10,192 bases of DNA, taken from positions 1-10,192 of the forward strand of contig CAIYIP010000190.1 in NCBI GenBank assembly GCA_903926285.1, written 5' to 3'. The position numbers and the translations under genes were made by a program. Positions 1 to 7,158 of the stretch are shown in pieces. Below the pieces are notes generated by a model. It did not search any database. It worked only from the letters and a program-made list of their open reading frames with translations, and was not told the origin of the DNA. Source of the DNA: an uncultured Gammaproteobacteria bacterium (GTDB taxonomy: Bacteria > Pseudomonadota > Gammaproteobacteria > Pseudomonadales > Pseudohongiellaceae). Position 1 is the stretch's first letter; each line of letters opens with the position of its first letter.

Positions 1-102
1 CACGAGGAAACTCCGGGGTTGTACACCTTGAGCGTAGAATTTACTTACATGGACGAGATAACAAGCAGCAATATAAAGGTTTTTGTCGATCATTTGATTT
101 GA
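1..102 (+). CDS. C-terminal end of an upstream gene, possibly a LysR-type regulator
   Basis: Frame 1 is open from the window edge to a TGA at 100-102 and gives 33 residues ending in SSNIKVFVDHLI. The other properties are limited by length. The ending resembles the last strand and helix of LysR-type regulator effector domains, which often finish with a pattern like 'S-x-K-V-R-x-F-V-D-x-L'. That is a family-pattern inference from very few residues. An intrinsic terminator about 50 bases downstream supports a genuine gene end here. If it is a LysR regulator, it could control the sulfur genes that follow, but the terminator separates it from them. Reality of the coding end is fairly likely; the family assignment is weak. 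Confidence 0.5.
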   Translation, partial: HEETPGLYTLSVEFTYMDEITSSNIKVFVDHLI

Positions 103-153
103 CGCATCTGTAAGCGCAGGAAAAAAGCCTAAGCTTTCTTATCAAGTATTAAT

Positions 154-176
154 TGCAGCTATCCGCTGCATTTTTT
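154..176 (+). terminator. Rho-independent terminator
   Basis: A perfect 6-bp stem TGCAGC (154-159) / GCTGCA (165-170) with a 5-base loop TATCC is followed directly by six T residues (171-176). This is the standard intrinsic terminator layout for the gene ending at 102. A second, weaker hairpin just upstream, AAAGC (124-128) / GCTTT (133-137), has a run of six A on its left side, so on the - strand it would read as a stem followed by T6. The pair may therefore stop transcription from both sides. Confidence 0.75.
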
Positions 177-489
177 GCGCCTTTCAGTACCGTGATAGAC
201 AGGATGTTTACCGATGCCAGAATTTTATCCTCTATTACGCGCGCGCATCCAGCTTGCGGCAAACTTCAGTTTGACTGCCATTTCCTGTTCCAGGCCTGGA
301 TTGGTGGGATCACCGTTAGTCTCAACTACCTTGCCAGTAGAGCCAGCAGCATCGCTACAGGCCAATGTGCAGAATTGTCCCGGACTGCTAGTCTCGTTGC
401 CGTTGATGATGGGCTACACATTGTGCGTCTATCGTATCTTTAACGTACACACAGTTAATCAGCCTCACTAAACGCAACGGAGCTACCAA
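177..489. other. Gene-poor gap upstream of the sulfide-oxidation genes
   Basis: No convincing intact gene is present. Two + strand open frames (TTG start at 153, ATG at 214) have low-complexity, non-protein-like translations and no ribosome binding site. On the - strand a 62-codon frame (413 down to a TAA at 225-227) has a more protein-like composition, with FCTLACSDAAG near residues 14-24 and a basic end WMRARNRG. It lacks an ATG near its start and is closed by a TAG at 414-416, so it could be a gene remnant or chance. The promoter of the gene at 490 must lie here, but I see no clear -35/-10 pair, sigma-54 site or long operator palindrome. A GGAG at 479-482 is the ribosome binding site of the next gene. 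Confidence 0.5.
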
Positions 490-1374
490 ATGCAGCCATC
501 AGGCGCCCAGCATAACCCCGAGGTTTTGATGTTTTTCGACAAGGACACGGCGACTTTTTCTTACGTGGTCAAAGATCCTTCTTCGAATGCTTGCGCGATT
601 ATCGACTCGGTGATGAGCATCGACTATCCGTCGGGCACAATCTCGTATGAGGGCGCAGACAGGATCATCGCTTTTATCAAGGAGCAACAGCTGGATGTGC
701 AATGGCTGATTGAAACCCATGTACATGCTGACCACCTTTCAGCTGCACCCTACATTCAGGAACGAACGGGGGGCAAACTCGGCATTGGGGCGCTTATTAC
801 TACAGTGCAGGAAGTATTTGGTACGATCTTTAATACCGGCAGCGAATTCAAGCGTGATGGTTCGCAGTTCGACCATCTGTTTGCTGATGGTGAGACCTAC
901 CAGGTCGGCAACCTGCAGGCCCGTGCCATGCATACTCCCGGACATACGCCTGCCTGCATGACACATGTCATAGGAGATGCTGCTTTTGTGGGTGATACTC
1001 TGTTCATGCCGGACCAGGGAACTGCGCGTGCAGATTTTCCCGGTGGTAGTGCACACACGTTGTTTCGTTCAATTCACAAAGTCCTGAGCCTGCCATCAGA
1101 GACCAGGCTGTTTATGTGCCACGACTATCCGGAGACGCGTGCGGTCGCCTATGAAACCACCGTAGCGGAGCAAAAGGCCGGCAATATCCACGTGAAAGAC
1201 GGCACTCGGGAAGAGGATTATGTGCACAAACGCGAAGCACGTGATGCAACGTTGGGCATGCCCCGGCTCATCTTGCCGTCGTTGCAGATAAACATGCGCG
1301 CAGGTCATATGCCTCCAGCCGAAAATAACAACCGGGTCTACCTCAAGTTACCCATTAATGCTTTTAAACACTAA
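490..1374 (+). CDS. MBL-fold persulfide (sulfur) dioxygenase
   Basis: This enzyme family oxidises glutathione persulfide to sulfite and glutathione with O2 and a mononuclear iron, downstream of sulfide:quinone oxidoreductase. The 294-residue protein has the metallo-beta-lactamase motif THVHADH (H77, H79, D81, H82), then HTPGHT (H152), GDT (D169) and CHDYPE (H211). By analogy to ETHE1, H77, H152 and D169 would bind iron. The stretch FMPDQGTARADFPGG (172-186) and the C-terminal block with ARDATLGMPRLILPS (250-264) are typical of the longer bacterial form related to the C-terminal domain of Blh, not of hydrolytic glyoxalase II. The start is supported by GGAG seven bases upstream. There is no signal peptide, so it should be cytoplasmic. 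It sits 43 bases before the SQR fusion gene and is probably co-transcribed with it. The family call is strong; substrate specificity is inferred from family and neighbours. Confidence 0.9.
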   Translation: MQPSGAQHNPEVLMFFDKDTATFSYVVKDPSSNACAIIDSVMSIDYPSGTISYEGADRIIAFIKEQQLDVQWLIETHVHADHLSAAPYIQERTGGKLGIGALITTVQEVFGTIFNTGSEFKRDGSQFDHLFADGETYQVGNLQARAMHTPGHTPACMTHVIGDAAFVGDTLFMPDQGTARADFPGGSAHTLFRSIHKVLSLPSETRLFMCHDYPETRAVAYETTVAEQKAGNIHVKDGTREEDYVHKREARDATLGMPRLILPSLQINMRAGHMPPAENNNRVYLKLPINAFKH

Positions 1375-1417
1375 CAGTGAATAATTTTTCAGGGTTATTA
1401 CAGATGAGGAACCTGAC

Positions 1418-3103
1418 ATGGAAATAAAAACAGTTTCAGCAGATTTTTCGGTTTCAGGCCAGCTGGTTTCTGAAGATCTAACTGCACTGCGTAAAGCAGG
1501 TATCAAAACCCTGATCTGTAATCGTCCAGACCAGGAGGTGGCTGGACAACCCTCTTGTGCTGATCTGACAGAGTTGGCTCGTGGGCAAGGCATCGCGATG
1601 TATTACCTGCCTGTTGTCAACGATACGATCAACAGCAACGACGTTAATACATTCACAACAATATTTAATACGGCCGAAAAACCTGTGCATGCCTGGTGCC
1701 GCAGCGGTCTCCGTTCAATTACGTTGTGGAGCCTCGCACAGGTCAAACACGGCGCTGATCCTTCTGCGGTTGTAACCCAGGCTCAGGGACTGGGATTTGA
1801 TTTTCGGTCTTTCACAAAACGTTTTGCAGCGGTAATAGCGGAACAGACCAATGCGTTCCGCGAATATCCCCTTGCTCAGCATTGCGCAGTTTTGATTGTC
1901 GGTGGGGGTGCTAGCGGCATTTCACTTGCGTCAAGTCTGCTGCGCCGTGATCCCACCCTGAAGATCACTATCGTCGAGCCTGCCGACACACATTATTACC
2001 AGCCTGGGTTCACGCTGGTCGGCGCAGGTATTTTCAGCCTGGAACAAACCGCACGCTCCACAGCAGAACTGATGCCGGGCAAAGTCAACTGGATAAAGGC
2101 CGCCGTTACCAACTTCCTGCCGGAGCAATCCGAGATTGTACTTAACAACGGCACCCGTCTGAGTTACGACCGGCTCTGTGTATGCGCCGGCCTTAAACTC
2201 AACTGGAGCGCGGTTGAAGGACTGCAGGAAACACTTGGCAAAAATGGCGTCACATCAAATTATTCACCAGAGCTTGCACCTTATACCTGGCAACTGGTTA
2301 AGGGACTGCAAGGCGGCAAGGCGCTATTCACGCAGCCACCAATGCCGATCAAATGTGCCGGGGCACCACAAAAAGTCATGTATCTTTCTGCTGATCATTG
2401 GCGCAGGACAGGTTGGCTACCGCAAGTGCAGGTCGACTTTTATAACGCAGGCGCGGTGCTATTCGGTGTAAAAGACTATGTGCCCGCCTTGATGTCTTAT
2501 GTGGAGAAATACAGCGTAAAGCTGCATTTCCAGCATAACCTCGTCAAAGTGGATGGCCCGAACCATATCGCAACATTTGCCACCACTGACAAGGACGGCA
2601 AAGCCATATTGGTGGAAACCGGCTTTGACATGCTGCATGTCAGTCCACCGCAGTGCGCTCCTGATTTCATCCACAATAGTCCGCTCGCCGATCGTGCCGG
2701 TTGGGTCGATGTGGACCAGGCCACACTGCAACATAAAAAATATGCAAACATCTGGGGCCTCGGTGATGTCACCAATACCCCCAATGCGAAAACTGCGGCA
2801 GCGGTGCGTAAGCAAGTGCCGGTGGTAGCAAGCAACATGTTGCATGACATACGACACGAAGCTGTACTTGCCGCCTACGACGGTTATGGGTCATGCCCAC
2901 TAACTGTTGCGAAAGGCCGCATCGTGCTCGCGGAATTTTTGTATGGCGGAAAAGTTTCACCGACTTTTCCAGCCTGGCTGAACAATGGCACCAAACCCAC
3001 GTGGATGGCTTGGATGCTGAAAAAATATCTGTTGCCATGGGTTTACTGGCATCTCATGCTCAAGGGCAACGAAATGCTGACTGACTCTGCAGCAAAATCC
3101 TGA
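1418..3103 (+). CDS. DUF442 sulfurtransferase-like domain fused to sulfide:quinone oxidoreductase
   Basis: Two-domain protein of 561 residues. Residues about 1-140 are a DUF442/TIGR01244 domain (dual-specificity-phosphatase-like fold) with active-site loop HAWCRSGLRS (C94 to R99). Residues about 155-561 are an FAD-dependent sulfide:quinone oxidoreductase of the mitochondrial SQOR type. It shows a dinucleotide fold VGGGASG (161-167) with E187 at the end of strand two, HYYQPGF (192-198), KCAGAPQK (C313) and GYGSCPL (C493). C313 and C493 match the two redox cysteines of human SQOR, and GLGDVTNTPNAKTAAA (447-462) is the second FAD-contact block. The tail (about 526-550) is rich in W, L and Y and fits the membrane-associating amphipathic end of SQRs. 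The reaction would be sulfide to sulfane sulfur with electrons to quinone; the fused domain may transfer that sulfur. GAGGA lies seven bases before the ATG. The next gene starts eight bases after the stop. This domain fusion occurs in other proteobacteria. Confidence 0.92.
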   Translation: MEIKTVSADFSVSGQLVSEDLTALRKAGIKTLICNRPDQEVAGQPSCADLTELARGQGIAMYYLPVVNDTINSNDVNTFTTIFNTAEKPVHAWCRSGLRSITLWSLAQVKHGADPSAVVTQAQGLGFDFRSFTKRFAAVIAEQTNAFREYPLAQHCAVLIVGGGASGISLASSLLRRDPTLKITIVEPADTHYYQPGFTLVGAGIFSLEQTARSTAELMPGKVNWIKAAVTNFLPEQSEIVLNNGTRLSYDRLCVCAGLKLNWSAVEGLQETLGKNGVTSNYSPELAPYTWQLVKGLQGGKALFTQPPMPIKCAGAPQKVMYLSADHWRRTGWLPQVQVDFYNAGAVLFGVKDYVPALMSYVEKYSVKLHFQHNLVKVDGPNHIATFATTDKDGKAILVETGFDMLHVSPPQCAPDFIHNSPLADRAGWVDVDQATLQHKKYANIWGLGDVTNTPNAKTAAAVRKQVPVVASNMLHDIRHEAVLAAYDGYGSCPLTVAKGRIVLAEFLYGGKVSPTFPAWLNNGTKPTWMAWMLKKYLLPWVYWHLMLKGNEMLTDSAAKS

Positions 3104-3111
3104 AGCGCCTC

Positions 3112-4875
3112 ATGCCCCCTGCACTCACGAAAATATTGCCCTGCATTGGCTGGCTAAAGACTTACAACAGACAAGTCTTTACCAGCGATCTTGTGGCAGC
3201 GCTTATCGTCACCGTCATGCTGATTCCGCAATCGCTTGCGTATGCACTGCTTGCCGGACTGCCTGCTGAAACCGGACTTTACGCAAGTATCCTGCCGCTT
3301 GTGGCTTATGCAGTGTTTGGTACGTCGCGTACACTTTCTGTCGGTCCAGTTGCTGTTATTTCGCTGATGACTGCGGCCGCTATACAGAAGGTTGCCGCAG
3401 ATAATGCAATCACAGCCAGTAGTGCAGCCGTATTACTGGCGCTGTTTTCGGGTATCTTCCTGCTGATGCTCGGCATTTTCCGTTTTGGTTTTCTCGCCAA
3501 TTTCATTTCGCATCCGGTCGTAGCCGGCTTTATTACTGCCTCGGCTCTGATCATTGCACTGGGACAGCTTAAACATCTCACGGGGATTCCGGTAGCAGGG
3601 GACAATCTGCCGGAGTTATTGACCACGCTCTCCCGCAATTTCAGCCAGATCAACATGTCTACGCTACTGCTCGGAGGAAGCACTCTGGTATTTCTGCTGT
3701 GGGCACGATTCGCCGCTGTGCCTTTGCTGAAAAAGCTAGGCGTTAATGCTTATTACGCAAACCTTCTCGGCAAGACGGCGCCCGTGCTGGCAGTTATTGG
3801 CACGGCTGTGCTCTCTGCGCAATTACAGTTGCAGGACCGTGGTGTCACACTGGTCGGCAAGATTCCCTCCGGCTTGCCGTCGCTGCAATTGCCTCTGTTT
3901 AACCTGACCGTTGCCGGGAGTCTGTTGCTGCCTGCCATTCTCATTTCCATCATTGGCTATGTAGAAACCGTCTCAGTCGGCAAAACCCTTGGCGCCAAAC
4001 GTCAGCAAAAAATTGCTCCTGACAGTGAATTAACCGGACTCGGCGCCGCCAACCTGGCGGCAGCATTCAGTGGTGGTTTTCCGGTGACAGGCGGGTTTTC
4101 ACGTTCTGTGGTGAATTTTGAAGCCGGCGCACAAACTCCTGCAGCTGGAATTCTGACTGCTATCGGCATTGCTGTTGCGACGCTTTTGTTTACTGACTAT
4201 CTAGCATGGCTACCCAATGCCACACTGGCTGCAACCATTATTGTAGCCGTGCTGGGCCTCGTGGACTTTACAATTTTGCGGCAGACCTGGAACTACTCGA
4301 GGACCGATTTTATCGCCGTTACGATGACAATGGCCCTGACGCTGCTCGCTGGCGTAGAAATAGGCATCTCATGTGGTGTGCTGGCATCGCTGTTGTTGCA
4401 CTTGCATAAAACCTCGCGTCCACACATTGCTGAAGTCGGTGAGATAGCAGGCACGGGCCACTTCCGCAACGTGCTGCGCCATGAAGTGGTGACACATACG
4501 GGTATTTTGTCCCTGCGTATCGACGAGAGCCTGTATTTTGCCAACGCTTCCTATATCGAAGATATGATTCACCAGACGTTGCAAGAGCGCAAGGAAATCC
4601 GGCATGTTGTGCTGATGTGCTCTGCGGTGAATACCATCGATATAAGTGCGCTCGAAGTGCTGGAGGCTATCAACATTAAACTGCGCCAACTAGACATCGG
4701 CTTTCATCTATCGGAAGTGAAAGGGCCCGTGTTTGATGCACTACGGACCACCGAGTTTCTAAGGCACCTCAACGGCCAGGTGTTCCTGACTCAGCAACAG
4801 GCAGTGCACACACTCCTTGGCAGGGACCTGCAATCAGGACACATGCGCTCCGACTTTCAGGATTACCAGATATGA
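3112..4875 (+). CDS. SulP-family anion transporter with STAS domain
   Basis: Inner-membrane transporter of 587 residues, normal for SulP/SLC26. The N-terminal membrane domain carries the conserved stretch LIPQSLAYALLAGLP (37-51), then GLYAS and SVGPVAVISLM (76-86). The signature GGFPVTGGFSRSVVN (321-335) follows. Many hydrophobic segments run to about residue 430. A cytoplasmic STAS domain follows (about 455-570) with SLYFANASYIEDMI (473-486) and the strand-helix VVLMCSAVNTIDISALE (499-515). SulP proteins carry sulfate, bicarbonate or other small anions, often with Na+ or H+. The substrate cannot be read from sequence. Its position eight bases after the SQR fusion, with hardly any ribosome binding site of its own, suggests translational coupling and a role in moving sulfite, sulfate or thiosulfate in the sulfide-oxidation cassette. 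A bicarbonate role is the main alternative. Confidence 0.9.
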   Translation: MPPALTKILPCIGWLKTYNRQVFTSDLVAALIVTVMLIPQSLAYALLAGLPAETGLYASILPLVAYAVFGTSRTLSVGPVAVISLMTAAAIQKVAADNAITASSAAVLLALFSGIFLLMLGIFRFGFLANFISHPVVAGFITASALIIALGQLKHLTGIPVAGDNLPELLTTLSRNFSQINMSTLLLGGSTLVFLLWARFAAVPLLKKLGVNAYYANLLGKTAPVLAVIGTAVLSAQLQLQDRGVTLVGKIPSGLPSLQLPLFNLTVAGSLLLPAILISIIGYVETVSVGKTLGAKRQQKIAPDSELTGLGAANLAAAFSGGFPVTGGFSRSVVNFEAGAQTPAAGILTAIGIAVATLLFTDYLAWLPNATLAATIIVAVLGLVDFTILRQTWNYSRTDFIAVTMTMALTLLAGVEIGISCGVLASLLLHLHKTSRPHIAEVGEIAGTGHFRNVLRHEVVTHTGILSLRIDESLYFANASYIEDMIHQTLQERKEIRHVVLMCSAVNTIDISALEVLEAINIKLRQLDIGFHLSEVKGPVFDALRTTEFLRHLNGQVFLTQQQAVHTLLGRDLQSGHMRSDFQDYQI

Positions 4876-4902
4876 ATAGCACCCGATCCAGTTGCTTCGC
4901 AA

Positions 4903-4953
4903 GACTAGCAATATGCGCCTAAGACTTTTGCGCGCACCTGTTGACCGCTAGTC
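4903..4953 (+). repeat. Nested inverted repeat after the SulP gene
   Basis: GACTAGC (4903-4909) and GCTAGTC (4947-4953) are perfect 7-base complements. Inside them TGCGC (4914-4918) can pair with GCGCA (4932-4936), giving a two-tier hairpin with an asymmetric internal loop. The structure starts 27 bases after the SulP stop. It has no T-run, so it is not a standard intrinsic terminator. It could protect the 3' end of the sulfur operon transcript or be a protein-binding palindrome. Confidence 0.4.
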
Positions 4954-5013
4954 GTACCGCTTCGCTGAGGATGCTTTCCCGGTGTTTCCTTGATTTAGCG
5001 CCTCTATAGTCTG

Positions 5014-5040
5014 TTTTCACTGTTGCCTGGCTTTTATAAT
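5014..5040 (+). promoter_or_regulatory. Probable sigma-70 promoter for the HtrA-like/xth operon
   Basis: A perfect -10 hexamer TATAAT lies at 5035-5040. The best -35 candidates are weak: TTTTCA at 5014-5019 with a 15-base spacer, or TGTTTT at 5012-5017 with a 17-base spacer. Transcription would start near 5047, giving a leader of about 25 bases that contains AAGGA (5059-5063) nine bases before the ATG at 5073. The position after a 197-base gap and the SulP gene end makes a new transcription unit plausible. Confidence 0.5.
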
Positions 5041-5072
5041 GCTGACCCTCAATGGACTAAGGACAGCTCTGC

Positions 5073-6011
5073 ATGAGCGCCACTATACTTCCTTTTGTAC
5101 GACCGCCTCAGGATGCACTGATGGCCGTGCACAGCAAGATCCCCTCCACCGCAATGACCGCGAGTTTTCTAGGCACTGAACGCACCAGCCACGCGGTACA
5201 AGTCACGCCGGACGGACTACTACTCACGGTTGGTTATTCAGTAATGGAGGCAACCGAAGTCTGGGTGACCAACCGCAAGGGGCAGACAGCCGAGGCCATT
5301 GTGCTGGCCCATGACTATGACTCCGGGCTTGCCCTGCTGCGACCAACGGTAGCGATAGGCCTTAGTTATCTTGAAACCGCAAACCTGGGTTCGGTAAAGC
5401 CTGGCGATTCCATGAACGTGCTGGGAGCGGGCGACAAGGAAGCGTTCAGTGTTGATCTGTTTGCACTCGAAGAATTTGCAGGACGCTGGGAATACTTGCT
5501 GGAACAAGCCTTATACACCCTGCCCTTTTACGAACGCTGGTCTGGCGCTGCAGTACTCAACCAGCAAGGCCAACTGGTCGGCATCGGTTCGTTGGCACTT
5601 GGCCTACGCGGGCCATCCGGTGAAATCGAGCCCGGCAACCTGTTCATCCCGGTCGATCTTGTAATGCCTCATCTCGAATACCTGACACTGCATGGCCGCA
5701 AACCGGGCAAGCTGCGGCCATGGCTCGGCGCTCTTGTCGAGGAACAAGACTCTGAAATTTATGTAGTCGGCATCTACAGCGATGCGCCTGCAGCACGTGC
5801 TGGTCTCAAACCCGGCGACATTATTGTTTCGGTAGACCAGCACCGTGTCAGCAGCATGGCAGATTTTTTCCGCACGATCTGGGGTTATGGTGCGGCAGGA
5901 GTTGCACTGCCCTTGACGGTTTCCGATGGCAAGGACATCCGCGGCGTGGTGCTTGCGACCATAGACCGGAACAGCTTTTTCCTGCAGCATGCGGGCAATA
6001 TGTTTAGTTGA
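5073..6011 (+). CDS. HtrA-like trypsin-fold/PDZ protein with degenerate catalytic triad
   Basis: The 312-residue protein has the layout of a DegP/HtrA-type serine protease: a trypsin-like domain (about 30-200) and one C-terminal PDZ domain (about 215-298). In the protease domain TPDGLLLTVGYSV (45-57) aligns with the usual 'DPDGLILTNAHVV', so the catalytic His is Y55. HDYDSGLALL (80-89) aligns with 'DPRTDLALL', placing G85 at the catalytic Asp. RWSGAAVLN (155-163) aligns with 'GNSGGPLVN', so the Ser (S157) is kept but the oxyanion glycine context is altered. The PDZ part shows RPWLGA (215-220), the loop DAPAARAGLKPGDIIVSVD (237-255) and a helix near 260-270. I see no clear signal peptide; the N-terminus is only mildly hydrophobic, so a cytoplasmic place is possible. 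The protein is probably non-proteolytic and acts as a binding or chaperone-like protein. AAGGA lies nine bases upstream of the start. The xth gene follows after nine bases. Confidence 0.8.
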   Translation: MSATILPFVRPPQDALMAVHSKIPSTAMTASFLGTERTSHAVQVTPDGLLLTVGYSVMEATEVWVTNRKGQTAEAIVLAHDYDSGLALLRPTVAIGLSYLETANLGSVKPGDSMNVLGAGDKEAFSVDLFALEEFAGRWEYLLEQALYTLPFYERWSGAAVLNQQGQLVGIGSLALGLRGPSGEIEPGNLFIPVDLVMPHLEYLTLHGRKPGKLRPWLGALVEEQDSEIYVVGIYSDAPAARAGLKPGDIIVSVDQHRVSSMADFFRTIWGYGAAGVALPLTVSDGKDIRGVVLATIDRNSFFLQHAGNMFS

Positions 6012-6020
6012 GCAAATAAG

Positions 6021-6782
6021 ATGAGAATAGTTTCCTGGAACGTCAATGGCATCCGCGCCATCATGAAAAAAGATTTTTTGCCGGCAATATTGCGGGTCGA
6101 TCCTGATGTTATCTGCCTGCAGGAAACCAAGGCGCAAGATGATCAGGTACGCGAAGCCCTGGCTGACCTTGCCGGCTATCACATCCACAGCAACAGCGCC
6201 GTCAAAAAAGGCTATTCCGGCACGGCCATTATTACGCGCAAGGAACCACTGTCTGTTACCCGGGACATGGGCATGGAAGAACACGACAAGGAAGGTCGTG
6301 TCATTGCTGCGGAATTCCCTGACTACTTTGTCGTTACCGTGTACACGCCCAATTCCGGCAGCGAGCTCAAGCGCCTCGGTTACCGGCAGCAATGGGACAA
6401 GGATTTCCTGCTATACCTGAAAAAGCTCGAAGCACGCAAACCGGTCATTATCTGTGGCGACCTGAACGTGGCACACAATCCAATCGACCTCGCCCGCCCG
6501 AAACAGAACTACAACAAAAGCGCCGGCTACATGCAGGAAGAAATTGATGGCATGCACAATCTCGCGGGTACAAATTTCGTCGATACGTTCCGCCACTTCA
6601 ATCCGGAGGCAGCACGTTACACCTGGTGGAGTTACCGTGCTGGCGCGAGAGAACGAGATGTGGGCTGGCGAATTGATTATTTCCTGGCTTCACCTGTCTT
6701 GCTCGACAAGATTACCAGAACCGATATTCTGGATCACATCACAGGTTCAGATCATTGCCCTGTCTTACTTGAACTGTCCTGA
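6021..6782 (+). CDS. xth: Exodeoxyribonuclease III / AP endonuclease (ExoA/APE1 type)
   Basis: Mg2+-dependent endonuclease/exonuclease/phosphatase-fold enzyme that cleaves the DNA backbone 5' of abasic sites and trims 3' blocked ends in base-excision repair. The 253-residue length is normal. Visible motifs: SWNVNGIR (5-12, N7), LQETK (33-37, E35 as metal ligand), VYTPNSG (107-113, Y108), GDLNV (146-150, D147 and N149), and GSDHCPV (242-248, D244 and H245 as the catalytic pair). TWWSYRAGARERDVGWRIDYF (201-221) is the form seen in human APE1 and Bacillus ExoA and differs from E. coli XthA, so this is the ExoA subgroup. It starts nine bases after the HtrA-like gene with only a weak ribosome binding site (GAG from 6010), which suggests that its translation is coupled to that gene. 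All key residues are intact. Confidence 0.95.
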   Translation: MRIVSWNVNGIRAIMKKDFLPAILRVDPDVICLQETKAQDDQVREALADLAGYHIHSNSAVKKGYSGTAIITRKEPLSVTRDMGMEEHDKEGRVIAAEFPDYFVVTVYTPNSGSELKRLGYRQQWDKDFLLYLKKLEARKPVIICGDLNVAHNPIDLARPKQNYNKSAGYMQEEIDGMHNLAGTNFVDTFRHFNPEAARYTWWSYRAGARERDVGWRIDYFLASPVLLDKITRTDILDHITGSDHCPVLLELS

Positions 6783-6802
6783 CAGAACCACGGCGTGCAC
6801 TT

Positions 6803-6840
6803 AAGCTTGCTGCGCTGGTAGAGTTTATTCAGTCAAGCTT
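6803..6840. repeat. Inverted repeat between convergent genes, weak terminator candidate
   Basis: AAGCTTG (6803-6809) and CAAGCTT (6834-6840) are perfect 7-base complements separated by 24 bases, in the 59-base space between the ends of xth and the - strand DUF1653 gene. On the + strand the right arm runs into TTTT (6839-6842). The loop is long and the T-run short, so a bidirectional terminator role is possible but not strong. A short palindrome AAGAGCCTCTT at 6844-6854 overlaps the stop of the DUF1653 gene. Confidence 0.35.
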
Positions 6841-6841
6841 T

Positions 6842-7063
6842 TCAAGAGCCTCTTCCGCTAAAAGCAAACCTCGGCACTGCCTTGCCCTCATGGATAATGG
6901 ACTCGCTGAACATCGCTAACGGCCTTACCCAATAGCCCCCTTCGCCATACAGCGGCACATAGAGCACCATCACTTCATTGGTTTCGGAATGCCGTGCGAA
7001 ACCCACCACGCTGTAATGTTTCCCCTTGTAATGGCGATACAGACCAAGCGGAATTGTTGTCAT
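6842..7063 (-). CDS. DUF1653 domain protein
   Basis: Small protein of 73 residues that is almost entirely one DUF1653 domain. It opens with GLYRHYKGKHYSVVGFARHS (7-26), followed by LYGEGGYWVRPLAMF (38-52) and a short tail with VPRFAF. This matches the family pattern 'YRHYKG..Y.V...A.HSET...vvY..LYGeG..WVRP..MF'. The family is widespread in bacteria, usually as a single small soluble domain, and I know of no established function. On the - strand AGGATGGG sits upstream of the ATG with a normal spacing, and a TATAAA at 7080-7085 could be the -10 of a short-leader promoter. It is convergent with xth and divergent from the PAP2 gene, so it forms its own unit. Confidence 0.88.
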   Translation of the reverse strand: MTTIPLGLYRHYKGKHYSVVGFARHSETNEVMVLYVPLYGEGGYWVRPLAMFSESIIHEGKAVPRFAFSGRGS

Positions 7064-7158
7064 CGAAATTTACCCATCCTTTATACGTAATTAATCAGTC
7101 TTTTACTGGAGCCAACGACAATGCGAGCGTCAAAAATGTAAGCGGATCAAGAAACTGC

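Noticed and set aside
153..471. Two overlapping + strand open frames (96 and 85 residues)
   Set aside because: No ribosome binding site, no recognisable motif, and the first begins with TTG inside the terminator stem.
1418..1840. Tyrosine phosphatase activity for the DUF442 domain
   Set aside because: The active-site loop is one residue shorter than the phosphatase signature and matches the rhodanese spacing.
2459..2857. 132-codon - strand open frame
   Set aside because: Shadow of the SQR domain, whose + strand frame carries the conserved FAD and cysteine motifs.
4872..4922. 16-codon ORF whose ATG overlaps the SulP stop
   Set aside because: Very short, no ribosome binding site, and most likely accidental.
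5604..6392. 262-codon - strand open frame
   Set aside because: It lies antisense to the end of the HtrA-like gene and the start of xth, both of which have clear family motifs on the + strand.
6994..7158. Longer N-terminus for the PAP2 protein
   Set aside because: It would overlap the start of the divergent DUF1653 gene, adds no family-like sequence, and the ATG at 7159 gives a normal-sized PAP2 protein.
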